Positions 45,878 to 54,723 are shown, numbered from the stretch's first letter. The stretch: 64,000 nucleotides of DNA from DATGZX01 sp035296965 (GCA_035296965.1 DATGZX010000055.1:5349-69348); one strand, 5' to 3'. Numbers and translations are program-made. Notes: a model not told the origin generated them from the letters alone.

Positions 45878-47140
45878 ATGGATCGGCCCACGTTTTTCAG
45901 ACTGCTCGAACGCAGTCGCTTGCTTTCCAAACGTCGTGTCGCCAAGTTGATTGCGCGCGTACCTGACGAGAGCGCGGAAGAAATCGCCAAGACCCTCGTT
46001 GCCCAGGGTTGGTTAACCCGCTTCCAGGCGCGGCAGTTGCTCACCGGCCATTCCAGCGGGCTGGTGCTGGGCCCGTATCGCCTTCTGAAACAAATCGGCA
46101 TCGGCAGCGTCGGCGTTGTCTACAAGGCGTTCCACGAGGTGATGGGTCGCGTCGTGGCCCTGAAGGTGGTCCGGCAGGCAACGCAGCTTTCCGACTCGAA
46201 CGGACATCAGCTTTTTCGACGTGAAGTCCGCGCCGCCAGCCGGCTCAATCATCCGAACATCGTCGCCGTCTACGATGCCGCGCGTGCCAAGGGTGTCGAC
46301 TACCTGGCCATGGAGTACGTCAAGGGGATGGACCTGAGGAATTACGTGGCCGAGCGCGGCCCGATAGGGACCGGGATGGCCTGCGAACTCATGCGTCAAG
46401 CAGCCGAAGCACTACTCTATTCTCAATCCAGGGGGCTGGTCCACTGTGACATCAAGCCCTCGAATCTTCTGCTCAGGAAGACGCCCCGTTGGAAGTTTGT
46501 ACCGGCCAGGGCCCCGGGCGAATCTCCGGTCCTGGTCATGACCGCGGCTCCCATGTTGAAGATCCTCGATTTCGGTCTCGCTCAGGTGAGGGGGAAAAAG
46601 CTCCTTCCGACAGGAGCTGATCTGATGGAAACGGCGGAGCCGGGATCTGTCTGGGGAACGCTCGATTTCATGTCTCCGGAACAATTTGCCGACCCGCGCG
46701 ATGTCGATGTCCGCTCTGACCTGTATAGCCTTGGATGCACCTTCTACTACGGACTCACGGGGCAGGTGCCTTTTCCCGGCACGACCGAGACAGAGAAACT
46801 GGTACACCATGCGACCGGTCAGCCCATCCCCGTCAACGAGCTGCGTCCCGAAATCCCGGCACCGGTTTCGCAGATTATCGCCCGCCTCATGGCCAAGAGC
46901 CGCGACGATCGCTTCGCCACGCCAGCGGAGCTTGCACACGAACTCGTACCGTGGTGCATCGAAGAAAAAATACCAGCACCGTCTCCCGCCTCGTCCGACA
47001 GTTCCTTGTGGCGTACGGTAAGCGACCTGGACCTGGATGCCGCCAGCCAGACAGAGACCGGTGACAAGAGACGCTCCAGGAACGGCGTGGCCGGCTCCGA
47101 CCAGCTTGATGCCCCTTCGCCCATGTCCGATCTTCGATAG
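45878..47140 (+). CDS. Soluble Hanks-type Ser/Thr protein kinase
   Basis: 420 residues. Residues 1-65 form a helical N-terminal extension (MDRPTFFRLLERSRLLSKRR ... LVAQGWLTRFQARQLLTG) common in planctomycete kinases. The kinase domain spans about 67-335: G-loop GIGSVGVVY (74-82), Lys96 in VALK, catalytic loop HCDIKPSN with His189-Cys190-Asp191 in place of HRD, DFG at 231-233 and GTLDFMSPEQF. No membrane helix or sensor domain follows; the C-terminal 80 residues are disordered. GGAG is six bases before the ATG. The substrate is unknown. Confidence 0.92.
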   Translation: MDRPTFFRLLERSRLLSKRRVAKLIARVPDESAEEIAKTLVAQGWLTRFQARQLLTGHSSGLVLGPYRLLKQIGIGSVGVVYKAFHEVMGRVVALKVVRQATQLSDSNGHQLFRREVRAASRLNHPNIVAVYDAARAKGVDYLAMEYVKGMDLRNYVAERGPIGTGMACELMRQAAEALLYSQSRGLVHCDIKPSNLLLRKTPRWKFVPARAPGESPVLVMTAAPMLKILDFGLAQVRGKKLLPTGADLMETAEPGSVWGTLDFMSPEQFADPRDVDVRSDLYSLGCTFYYGLTGQVPFPGTTETEKLVHHATGQPIPVNELRPEIPAPVSQIIARLMAKSRDDRFATPAELAHELVPWCIEEKIPAPSPASSDSSLWRTVSDLDLDAASQTETGDKRRSRNGVAGSDQLDAPSPMSDLR

Positions 47141-47185
47141 GCACTGCAATTCTGCCGCGGCACGGAATCCGGTCCAATCGCTGCG

Positions 47186-47731
47186 TTATCCTGTTGACTC
47201 GTCCATTAATCGCTGACAGACGGAGCGAGTGATGATGCCGCCGAATAGCCCCTGTTCGCTTGCCTGGTTCTCGAAGCGGTTCCAGAAGTGCGGCCCTTCC
47301 CGGAAGAGAGTGAACGTGGCTCCGATGGGAAGATAAGCTGCGCGAAATCGCAGCGCCTGCCATGTATGTCCGCATTCGTGTGCCAATACTTCGCTCACGG
47401 TAGGAAAGCCTGGAGCCCCAGCGTCGGCCCGGCCCATCAGGTTTTGCAGACGGCCGCCAGACACCTCCACCGGCCTCTGGCGCGACGCCGGCTCAGTCAT
47501 CTGCTCGCGCACCAATTCCAGGGCGAAGTCCCAGCCGACCGCGATGACTTCTGAAGTCCAGGTGATGCAAGTCCCTCGACAAAGCGGCCAACGACTCTCC
47601 GCGTTCCGGCGGTGCGTGGCATAGACGGAGATGGTCCGCCAATCTTCTTCGGCGCGGCCTCTCCCATGAATCTGGAAGGACGGCTGGCCGCCTAGCCAGC
47701 ATAGCCAGCGACTTACACATTCGTTCACCAT
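47186..47731 (-). CDS. Hypothetical protein with HExxH zinc-peptidase-like motif
   Basis: 181 residues. I recognise no named family, but LAHECGHTWQALRFR contains His118-Glu119-x-x-His122, the gluzincin/metzincin signature. No signal peptide or membrane helix is seen, and no obvious third ligand can be fixed. It lies 47 bases past the CtaG-FeS fusion on the same strand, so it may be read with the respiratory operon. Start 47731 is chosen over 47761 because it is an ATG with a nearby AGG; this is uncertain. Confidence 0.6.
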   Translation of the reverse strand: MVNECVSRWLCWLGGQPSFQIHGRGRAEEDWRTISVYATHRRNAESRWPLCRGTCITWTSEVIAVGWDFALELVREQMTEPASRQRPVEVSGGRLQNLMGRADAGAPGFPTVSEVLAHECGHTWQALRFRAAYLPIGATFTLFREGPHFWNRFENQASEQGLFGGIITRSVCQRLMDESTG

Positions 47732-47777
47732 GTGTCCTGTACCTATACTTTTGCAGCGCATGCCAGGTGCTTCGCAG

Positions 47778-50336
47778 TCAACCGCCCATGGTGCCGCGCA
47801 TTTGCATCGGTTGAAATGTAATCCAAATCCCTGCTACGAAAAGCAGCGAGATGAGCGCTATCCACGGCGCGAAGAGCTTGAGCGCTTGCGCCAGGTTAGG
47901 AGACTGGCTCAGGGCGATGCGGTAGCCTGAGTACAAGGACAAGAGCAGTCCCGAATCCAAGAACAGGATTTGCAGCCGAGGGAGCCACTCCGCTGCCGGA
48001 CGACAGCAGGAACATGCCCACTCTGGCTCTCCGAAAAGTGCCCCCCCAAGGTCCGCCGCGAACCGTTGGGCGGCGGGGATCACCGTCTCATAGCTCGTGA
48101 GAAAATGAAAGCTATAGTGGGAAAGCCACATGCAGAAGCCCATTGGCACGAGGGCATAGGCAAAGCGCGTCGCTACACTCATCGTGCTTGTGGTTGCGTT
48201 GCCCCACATGCGGCTCACGACGGCAGCCGTCCCAACCATCAGCACCGGCAGTACGACAAGAAGTAGTGCGTACAAAAGAGTAATCGAGTAAAGCGGTGAT
48301 TGCACACCAATCTGCAATCTAAAGCGCTCTTGCCATTCAAGAACAGGGCCGACCATGCCCGCCGCATTGGCGAATGCACCAAATACCAAGACCACGATGA
48401 GACTTGCTAGGTCTGGTCGCTTCCCAAACCACCCGACACCGGAACGAAATGTATCGTGCCAAAGCTCGCTCGCAGGGACGCGGGCAAGCACGCCGACGTT
48501 TTCGTGAGGACACGCATGGATGCAGTCGAGACAGAACGTGCAGTCCATGTTGCCGACCTTGTGTGGCTGAAATAAACCTGACTCGCAGCCGGGGATGCCA
48601 TCTCCGCCTCGAATACAATCCTTGGTCTGACAGGACACGCAGATGCCCGGATCTCGCACTTTCACTTCCAGGGGCGATACCAGGGATTGCACAAAATTGA
48701 ATTGACCGATTGGGCAAACGTACTTGCAAAAAGCTGCCCCCCGAAAGCAAACATCCACGACAAAGGCCATGACAAAATAGCCGAGCGCAATCCACGCAGT
48801 CCACCAGGGACTGTCCCAGAGTGCAAAGGCCTCATAGGCCCAGAGGAACACAACGAGGAGAAGCACTGCGAGCCACTTGCTGCGCAATCGGCGCGGCCAC
48901 TCGAATCTCGAGATCCGAATGCCAAATGCTGATTGCAGCAGGCGCCGTGCCAAAGACCGGGGAAACGTGAACGGGCAGGCCATGCAAAAGAGGTTGCCTG
49001 CCGCCAGCAGCCCGAGAATCACGAAACCGCGCCAGTGTATCCACGGCAGCACGCCGGCCAGGTTCATCGCGCCGACCTGGGGACCTCGAAGTCCATCAAC
49101 GATCACGACCGCGGCCAGCAACAGGAGGGGAACTTGCAAGCTCATGCGCGCGTGCCGCCATCTCAGGAAGCGGCCGAACAACGGCAGCCGGAGTGCGTCG
49201 AAAGGTGAAGAGGTGACAGGATAAGACGATGACAAGATGGCAGCATGCGCGGAGGACGACGAGGCGGGTTGCCTTGTGGAGGCGACAAGGGGTAGGGCGA
49301 ACGGCTGGTAATGGTCTCCCCTCGCCCCCGCTTCGGGGGAGAGGGGTCGGGGGTGAGGGGGACGAACGATCCCCGGCGAAGGCCCCTCACCCCCGACCCC
49401 CCTCCCCGGAGTACCGGGGCGAGGGGAGATCAATCGCTGCCGCTCGCCTGGGGACATTCGCGCAGCGGGCAACGCTGATGTTTTTCTCTTATCCTCTCGT
49501 CGCCGTGTCAGGTTGTCATGAGTCGGTCCGTACAGGACGCGAATGCCGATCCAGAAGAGCGGCAGCAGGAAGGCCAGGGAGCCCGGTACCCACATGATGA
49601 CACCGGCTGCAGCCTGGTCTTCCAGCGCGGAAAGGCCTCCAACACGGGGGATCTGTTCATAGTAGGGATAAAGAACCTTGTCTGAAAAAGTGAGTAGAGC
49701 CGAGAGGACTGTATTCTGAACATCGGCGAAAATCAGGTACGGGAAGATGAGCCAGGCCGGCCAATTCGGACGGCTGGGGTAAGGTTGGACAACGGGATAC
49801 CAGAACAAGAGGGCCGTGGCGAGAAAGCAGACGTGTTGCAGGTAGTGCCAGCCGGGCGAACGCAGAGCGATCTCGTACAAGGCGGGAATGTGCCAGAACC
49901 AGGTCGCGCCGACGAAGAGCGGCAGAGCCACGAATGGATGCGTTAGCCTGGTGAAGAAGCGGCGCAGTCGCACGGACCGAAAGAATGGTCCGATCCAGTA
50001 CACTCGGATCGGCCGGGGGATTCCCCGGAGCAGCGGGAACATGGGCGTGCCCAGCCACAAGAGCGGCGGCGCAACCATCATCAGCAGCAGGTGCTGCAAC
50101 ATGTGAACTTGCAAGAAGAGTGCGGAAAACGGCTCGATAGGGGAGCCGAGTGCGAGGAAAATGGCCGCCAGCCCACCCAGGAATGCAGCAAGCTGTCCTG
50201 AACTCCAGTGGCGCGCACCGCGACCGCGGAGATGCATCCAGCCACGCACATAAACGGCTGCCGTGAGAAGTAGAGAAGTCAACAACCAGGGATCGAACGG
50301 CCAGGAGCGCAGAAAGGCGTCGAGAATTGGGCTCAT
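47778..50336 (-). CDS. CtaG-like oxidase assembly protein fused to NapH/CcoG-like 4Fe-4S protein
   Basis: 852 residues. The first 280 are a polytopic caa3_CtaG-type domain (GSPIEPFSALFLQVHMLQHLLLMM, FWHIPALYEIAL), which handles copper delivery to the CuB site. After a linker carrying family A repeat sequence (about 295-348) comes a membrane 4Fe-4S domain: CMACPFTFPRS near 450, CVSCQTKDC near 565, and CTFCLDCIHACPH near 600-612, as in NapH/NosR/CcoG. Later residues include CSCC and further helices. Its ATG overlaps the cytochrome b stop (ATGA). It may be two ancestral genes joined; both halves are intact. Confidence 0.85.
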   Translation of the reverse strand: MSPILDAFLRSWPFDPWLLTSLLLTAAVYVRGWMHLRGRGARHWSSGQLAAFLGGLAAIFLALGSPIEPFSALFLQVHMLQHLLLMMVAPPLLWLGTPMFPLLRGIPRPIRVYWIGPFFRSVRLRRFFTRLTHPFVALPLFVGATWFWHIPALYEIALRSPGWHYLQHVCFLATALLFWYPVVQPYPSRPNWPAWLIFPYLIFADVQNTVLSALLTFSDKVLYPYYEQIPRVGGLSALEDQAAAGVIMWVPGSLAFLLPLFWIGIRVLYGPTHDNLTRRREDKRKTSALPAARMSPGERQRLISPRPGTPGRGVGGEGPSPGIVRPPHPRPLSPEAGARGDHYQPFALPLVASTRQPASSSSAHAAILSSSYPVTSSPFDALRLPLFGRFLRWRHARMSLQVPLLLLAAVVIVDGLRGPQVGAMNLAGVLPWIHWRGFVILGLLAAGNLFCMACPFTFPRSLARRLLQSAFGIRISRFEWPRRLRSKWLAVLLLVVFLWAYEAFALWDSPWWTAWIALGYFVMAFVVDVCFRGAAFCKYVCPIGQFNFVQSLVSPLEVKVRDPGICVSCQTKDCIRGGDGIPGCESGLFQPHKVGNMDCTFCLDCIHACPHENVGVLARVPASELWHDTFRSGVGWFGKRPDLASLIVVLVFGAFANAAGMVGPVLEWQERFRLQIGVQSPLYSITLLYALLLVVLPVLMVGTAAVVSRMWGNATTSTMSVATRFAYALVPMGFCMWLSHYSFHFLTSYETVIPAAQRFAADLGGALFGEPEWACSCCRPAAEWLPRLQILFLDSGLLLSLYSGYRIALSQSPNLAQALKLFAPWIALISLLFVAGIWITFQPMQMRGTMGG
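49292..49452. repeat. Palindromic repeat family A, copy 3 (inside a coding region)
   Basis: A near full-length copy of about 160 bases. Core arms TCTCCCCTCGCCCC and GGGGCGAGGGGAGA enclose TCGGGGGTGAGGGG and its complement; the ends (AGGGCGAACGGCTGG and its imperfect complement in GCTGCCGCTCGCCTGG) form outer inverted repeats. It lies in frame in the linker between the CtaG and FeS domains. Confidence 0.92.
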
Positions 50337-51817
50337 GGTGCATTCGTATCTGACGCCGCGCCCGCGGCAGGTCGTGCGGCGGGCCGATCCGCCGGCCGCA
50401 GGCTCACCAGGAAGTCGACCAGGGCGGTCATTTCGGCGGGCGTCATTTGCTTGCCGTACGCAGGCATATTGCCGCCGCCCGGAGTTCCATTGCTGACCTG
50501 GTCGATAAGCTGGTCGCGGGTTAGGCGTGTGCCCACGGTCGTCAGGTCAGGTCCGCGCCGTCCGCCGATGCCCTCCAACGCGTGGCAGTTGCGGCAGTTT
50601 TTGTTTTGGAACATGACCGCGCCCTGGAGTTCGAGCGGCGTGGAGCGGCGCACCAAATCCTCCGGTATCGGATCACTGCTCCAACCTTCCATGCGCGGCG
50701 ACCAGGGTGATGTGGCGCCCTCGTAAGTCAGTGTGCCCAGGACTGCATAGGTGACAATCACGGCCAGGACGGCAGCTGGCCGGCGACTGGGGGCCCGCTC
50801 TCCACGGTTGGACACGAAAGGCACAAGGAACAGAATGCCGATCAGGATCACTGGGAAGACGAGGATGATAAACGTCTCGGCACCCGGAGGGCTGAGAGAC
50901 AGCAAGGCGAAGAGCCAGAGGAAAGGCCACTCGGGCCGCGGATTGGCGCCGCCCAGCGTGGGCTCAGGAGGACCGCTGGGTCCTTTCGGGCCGACGAGCG
51001 CGGCAATAACGACGACGATTACAACCGCAAGCGCGGAGAAAAAAGCATCCTTCAAGAAAGCGTCGCCAAGGAATGGAACGCCCGAGGTTTTTACCTCTTC
51101 CTCGTACTCCGCGTCGTAGGTCGCCGGGTCAACCGGTTTTCCAGGAACCGGAGGCGCGCTCACTCCGCGCTTGAGGACGAGCCAGAGGTGGATTGCAAGG
51201 AAGAAGAGCAGTGTCGCGGGAATGATGAAGACGTGCAAAGAAAAGAAACGGCTCAGGGAGTCTCCCCCAATGATGGGGCCGCCCAATAGTACTTGTACCA
51301 CGCGCGGCCCAATAACAGGCACTCTGCCAGCCATGGAGCCGGCTACGGCCAGACCCCAATATGCGTCCGGATCCCAGCGCAGGACTTGGCCTGAAAAGAA
51401 CATACCGAGCGTGCACAGCAGCAGGAGGACGCCCACGACCCACGTCAGCTCGCGCGGGTACTTGTAAGCTCCTTGCAAAAACACCTGTGTCATGTGCGCG
51501 AGAACCAAAACGACCATGCCCGAGCCGGCATAGTAATGGAGCGCGCGCAAGAACCAGCCGAGCGGCTGCTGGTAATCCATCCAAAGTAAACTGTCGTACG
51601 CCTTATCAGCGGCCGGCACGTACACCAACGCCAGGCCGATGCCCGTGAGGATTTGAACGATCAAAAGAGTCAGGGATGCGCTGCCAAAGACGTACCACCA
51701 GCCCAATGGCCCAGCCGAACCTTTGGGGATGGGATGGAGCAACATCGGCAACAGGCTTTCGCGCAGGCCTAGCCGGGCATCAAACCAAGCGGCGATGGCA
51801 CAGAGGGCGCGCTTCAT
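50333..51817 (-). CDS. Cytochrome b/b6 with subunit IV and C-terminal cytochrome c domain
   Basis: 494 residues. The cytochrome b part has two haem-ligand pairs: LHYYAGSGMVVLVLAHM (spacing 14) and FFSLHVFIIPATLLFFLAIHLW (spacing 15), the b6-type spacing. Subunit-IV-like helices follow, with RPEWPFLWLF where PEWY is usual. A class I cytochrome c domain (CRNCHALEGIGG ... GGNMPAYGKQM) ends the protein. It oxidises quinol and passes electrons to cytochrome c. Start 51817 is chosen because AGGAAAGG precedes it; 78 upstream codons are rejected as they overlap the Rieske gene. It sits 17 bases after the Rieske gene. Confidence 0.94.
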   Translation of the reverse strand: MKRALCAIAAWFDARLGLRESLLPMLLHPIPKGSAGPLGWWYVFGSASLTLLIVQILTGIGLALVYVPAADKAYDSLLWMDYQQPLGWFLRALHYYAGSGMVVLVLAHMTQVFLQGAYKYPRELTWVVGVLLLLCTLGMFFSGQVLRWDPDAYWGLAVAGSMAGRVPVIGPRVVQVLLGGPIIGGDSLSRFFSLHVFIIPATLLFFLAIHLWLVLKRGVSAPPVPGKPVDPATYDAEYEEEVKTSGVPFLGDAFLKDAFFSALAVVIVVVIAALVGPKGPSGPPEPTLGGANPRPEWPFLWLFALLSLSPPGAETFIILVFPVILIGILFLVPFVSNRGERAPSRRPAAVLAVIVTYAVLGTLTYEGATSPWSPRMEGWSSDPIPEDLVRRSTPLELQGAVMFQNKNCRNCHALEGIGGRRGPDLTTVGTRLTRDQLIDQVSNGTPGGGNMPAYGKQMTPAEMTALVDFLVSLRPADRPAARPAAGAASDTNAP

Positions 51818-51834
51818 TCTTTTTGCCTTTCCTG

Positions 51835-52386
51835 TCACCCTGGCGTGGTCAGCGTATCTTGAAGCGTCGGGTAATGCGGCGCCTTGATCTCCAGTTGGCC
51901 GTCGCGCACACGCCACACACAGTGATATAGGCCGCGCGGCGGCGGCCCCGAGGCGCGTTCGCCATTTGCGTAGTAGACGCCGCCGTGACACGGGCACATG
52001 AACAGACCGGACTGCGGAAACCAGGAGACCGGACATCCCAGATGAGCACAATTCACGGCAAAAACCAAAAATCGGTCTTTCTGTGCGCTGTCCTTGCCCT
52101 CATTGCGGACGTACACGCCCGTTTGAGCGACTATGCCATCCCACGGCTGCCGGAGCGGATTGTCGAAAGTCTCAAACCGGGTCTCATTGGTGGGGAATCT
52201 GCGCACAGGGCCCAGGGCTACCCAGTCGGTCTCTCTCTTGCGCGTGCCGAGAAGATAGCCAACGAAGGGAACACCCACGACCAGCGCCGCCACGGCGCCC
52301 ATGCCCAAAGTCAGCCAGCAGAAAAATCCGCGCCGGCCGGGAAGGTTTGCCGAGTTCGAGCCAGTCTGGCTGGTTGACGACGCCAT
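51835..52386 (-). CDS. Rieske 2Fe-2S protein
   Basis: 183 residues. One membrane helix near the N-terminus (FFCWLTLGMGAVAALVVGVPFVGYLLG) anchors the Rieske fold. The cluster-binding motifs are CAHLGCPV and CPCHGGVY: Cys-x-His and Cys-x-x-His ligands plus the disulphide cysteines. It takes electrons from quinol at the cytochrome b site. ATG 52386 is preferred since GAGG is eight bases upstream; an ATG two codons earlier is the alternative. It lies between the dihaem cytochrome c and cytochrome b genes, completing a bc-type complex. Confidence 0.95.
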   Translation of the reverse strand: MASSTSQTGSNSANLPGRRGFFCWLTLGMGAVAALVVGVPFVGYLLGTRKRETDWVALGPVRRFPTNETRFETFDNPLRQPWDGIVAQTGVYVRNEGKDSAQKDRFLVFAVNCAHLGCPVSWFPQSGLFMCPCHGGVYYANGERASGPPPRGLYHCVWRVRDGQLEIKAPHYPTLQDTLTTPG

Positions 52387-52425
52387 TCTCATGCCTCGTG
52401 AATCAGGTCGATTCCATAGGAGAAA

Positions 52426-53205
52426 TCATTTGCCCGACGCCGGCGCTCCGGCGCGCCAGGATGCCAGAAAAGCCACGAGATCGGTGACCTCCTCGGAGGT
52501 CAACGCCACGAAATCAGCCGTCCGATCCTTTTTCTCCGCGAAGCTGGGCATGCCAAGGTCCGGGCGTCCCGTAATGGCGTACCGCCGCAGTGCCTGGTCG
52601 CTGATGAGCGCCAGGAACGCCTGGTTATGAATCTGACGACGCAGGCGGCCCTCGCGCTCGATCCCTTGCCCCAGGTCGCCATGACAGGACGCACAAGCTC
52701 GGGCGAACGCCATGGCGCCGGCCTGTCCCCTTTTTTCGCCGCTCTGCTCTGGCTTGACAGCGGGGGCCAGATAAGCAGGGACTCGGCCAGTCGAAGACGT
52801 GGGTACACCCCAGGCGGGGGCAATGTCTCGCTCCTCCCCATCTTTCTTGATCCGGTAAGGGACGCCCTTGATCTCGTTCACCAGCACTTGCACCTGCGCG
52901 GTCGTCAACTCCCCGCCGTATTCCTTGGCGAAAGCAGGCATCGGCGTGCCTGCGCGCCCCCGTGCGATCACCACATGAAGCGTTTTTTCGGGCATGATCG
53001 CTCGAAAGAGAGGATCGTTCAATGGAGGCGCAGGGCCCAGTTTGCCTTCTGCTCCGTGACAGCCTGCACAATTTCGTCCGTACAACGTAGCGAATGCCAG
53101 TACGTCCTCAGGAGTCTTCGGCCGGTCAGCGGGGTCTGGCTTGCCGGGCCAATCGCAGCCGGCAAGCATCAGAGAGAGTGACAGGACGACAAGAAGAGCT
53201 TGCAC
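52426..53205 (-). CDS. Dihaem cytochrome c lipoprotein
   Basis: About 259 residues with two class I haem sites, CAGCHGAEGK and CASCHGDLGQG, each followed by a methionine ligand candidate (TPMPAFAKEYGG, LGMPSFAEK). The N-terminus is a lipoprotein signal ending LSLMLAGC. I place the start at GTG 53205, where AGGG lies eight bases upstream. The open frame continues to 53412, but this part (69 codons) is almost entirely family A repeat; the original upstream start may have been lost to the repeat. The protein probably relays electrons from the bc-type complex to the oxidase. Confidence 0.82.
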   Translation of the reverse strand: MQALLVVLSLSLMLAGCDWPGKPDPADRPKTPEDVLAFATLYGRNCAGCHGAEGKLGPAPPLNDPLFRAIMPEKTLHVVIARGRAGTPMPAFAKEYGGELTTAQVQVLVNEIKGVPYRIKKDGEERDIAPAWGVPTSSTGRVPAYLAPAVKPEQSGEKRGQAGAMAFARACASCHGDLGQGIEREGRLRRQIHNQAFLALISDQALRRYAITGRPDLGMPSFAEKKDRTADFVALTSEEVTDLVAFLASWRAGAPASGK

Positions 53206-53213
53206 GACGACGC

Positions 53214-53373
53214 CCTTGGGCGAGGGGCGGGTAATAATCTCCCCTCGCCCCCGCTTCGGGGGAGAGGCGTCGGGGGTGAGGGGGACGAACGATCCTCGGC
53301 GAAGGCCCCTCACCCCCGAGCCCTCTCCCCGGAGTACCGGGGCGAGGGGCGAACAATCGCTGCCGCTCGCCTT
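53214..53373. repeat. Palindromic repeat family A, copy 4 (at a gene start)
   Basis: A near full-length copy, ends CCTTGGGCGAGGGGCGGG on the left and CGCTGCCGCTCGCCTTG on the right, forming outer inverted repeats around the shared core. It begins nine bases upstream of the proposed GTG start of the cytochrome c lipoprotein gene and remains open in that frame. Confidence 0.92.
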
Positions 53374-53439
53374 GCCGGGATGGTACTGCACCTGACCTGC
53401 CATTACTGTCACCTTGCCATCCTGTACGCTGTCAGCATG

Positions 53440-54723
53440 TCACGCATCGGGCCCATGTCCCGCTGGTGGGATCTGAATTTCTTCCGTGCGGACCACGATA
53501 ATCGCGGCTGCCACTCCAAACACGAATTGGGAGGCGATGAACCAGGGCCAGTTCACTCGTTCCTGGAGCAGTGGGTTAACGACTCCCATCAAGCTGTAAC
53601 TCACCCCCGTCCAGAGCAGAGGCATCAATAGGCCTCCCCAGGCAAACGGCCCGGGAATCGGCCCGACCAAGGGCAATACCAAGCCATATGCCAATCCAAA
53701 TGCCAGCGAGAAAGTGGCATGAATAGCGACGGCAGCCCCCAGCCACATGGCATGAAACTGGTACAGTTCACCTATGGGACGTTGATCGATCCCAGGCAGG
53801 ATCATCCCCGCCAGGAGATTCATCGGATACCAAATCCCATGGCCGGTTGCCAGGCTCCAGAGGAGGGCCGGTAGCGGCATGAGCAATCCGCCTGCCAGGC
53901 CGCCTAGAATCCCCGCCAGGATACGCGGAAGCCCTTCCGCCCGAATAACGACAAGAGCCGAAACGACGCCAAAGACGAACTGCGAGGCGATGAACCAGGG
54001 CCAGTCTATCCCTTTCTGCAGCACCGGGTTGACTAGCCCCAACAGGCTGAAGCTTGCTGCCGTCCAGAGCAAAGGCATAAGCAGGCCACCCCAGGCAAGC
54101 GGCTTGGGGATGTCCGGCAGCATTGGCAGCAGCACGCCGTACATGAGGCCGAAGAAAACGGAGAATGCGCCGTGGAAGATCAATCCAGCAATGAACAGCC
54201 CCCGGTGAAACTGCTCCAAATCCGCGACCGAGCTTTCTCCGATTCCAGGCAGCACGACGCCAGCCAGTAGGTTGATCGGGTACCAAATGCCGTGGCCACT
54301 CGTCAAACCATAAGCCAGCGCCGGCAACGGCATCACGAGCCCGCCGACGATTCCTCCTCGAATGCCCGCGGACACCGGTCGCACCTTTTGCGGCAGCTGC
54401 AATCGGTAGCCGATGCCACCCACCCGCAGCTGCTCGACGCTGCCCGGGACTCCTGCAATAGGCTGAGGCCGTTGCTCAGGTTCGACCAACGGTTCATGAA
54501 AATGCCCCCGACCGGGCAGCAAACTTGCGACCCAGGTGCTCAGCCCGAGGACAAAGATGAGGAAGCCCACAACCAGCAACGCGGTGCCCAGGGCAACCCC
54601 TGCAGCCAGAAGGACCAGTCCCAGAGCCAACATCATGGGCGCGACCGTCGGCCGCGGCATGTCGACGGTGCGCAGTTCGGAATGCGGCGGGCCATGTCCA
54701 TGTTGCTCGGTACTTTCCGTCAT
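53440..54723 (-). CDS. Internally duplicated membrane protein of the oxidase operon
   Basis: 427 residues. Two hydrophobic segments near the N-terminus are followed by two direct copies of a 135-residue membrane unit. Both contain GHGIWYP(I/M)NLLAG, a segment with FH then GLxYGxxLP, AWGGLLMPLLWT, and NPxLQ...WPWFIASQFVFGV. I do not recognise a named family; related proteins occur in planctomycete cytochrome oxidase clusters. It lies between the coxC and dihaem cytochrome c genes, so a structural or assembly role linking the oxidase and bc-type complex is possible. The conserved histidines in each copy might bind haem, but this is speculation. Confidence 0.8.
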   Translation of the reverse strand: MTESTEQHGHGPPHSELRTVDMPRPTVAPMMLALGLVLLAAGVALGTALLVVGFLIFVLGLSTWVASLLPGRGHFHEPLVEPEQRPQPIAGVPGSVEQLRVGGIGYRLQLPQKVRPVSAGIRGGIVGGLVMPLPALAYGLTSGHGIWYPINLLAGVVLPGIGESSVADLEQFHRGLFIAGLIFHGAFSVFFGLMYGVLLPMLPDIPKPLAWGGLLMPLLWTAASFSLLGLVNPVLQKGIDWPWFIASQFVFGVVSALVVIRAEGLPRILAGILGGLAGGLLMPLPALLWSLATGHGIWYPMNLLAGMILPGIDQRPIGELYQFHAMWLGAAVAIHATFSLAFGLAYGLVLPLVGPIPGPFAWGGLLMPLLWTGVSYSLMGVVNPLLQERVNWPWFIASQFVFGVAAAIIVVRTEEIQIPPAGHGPDA

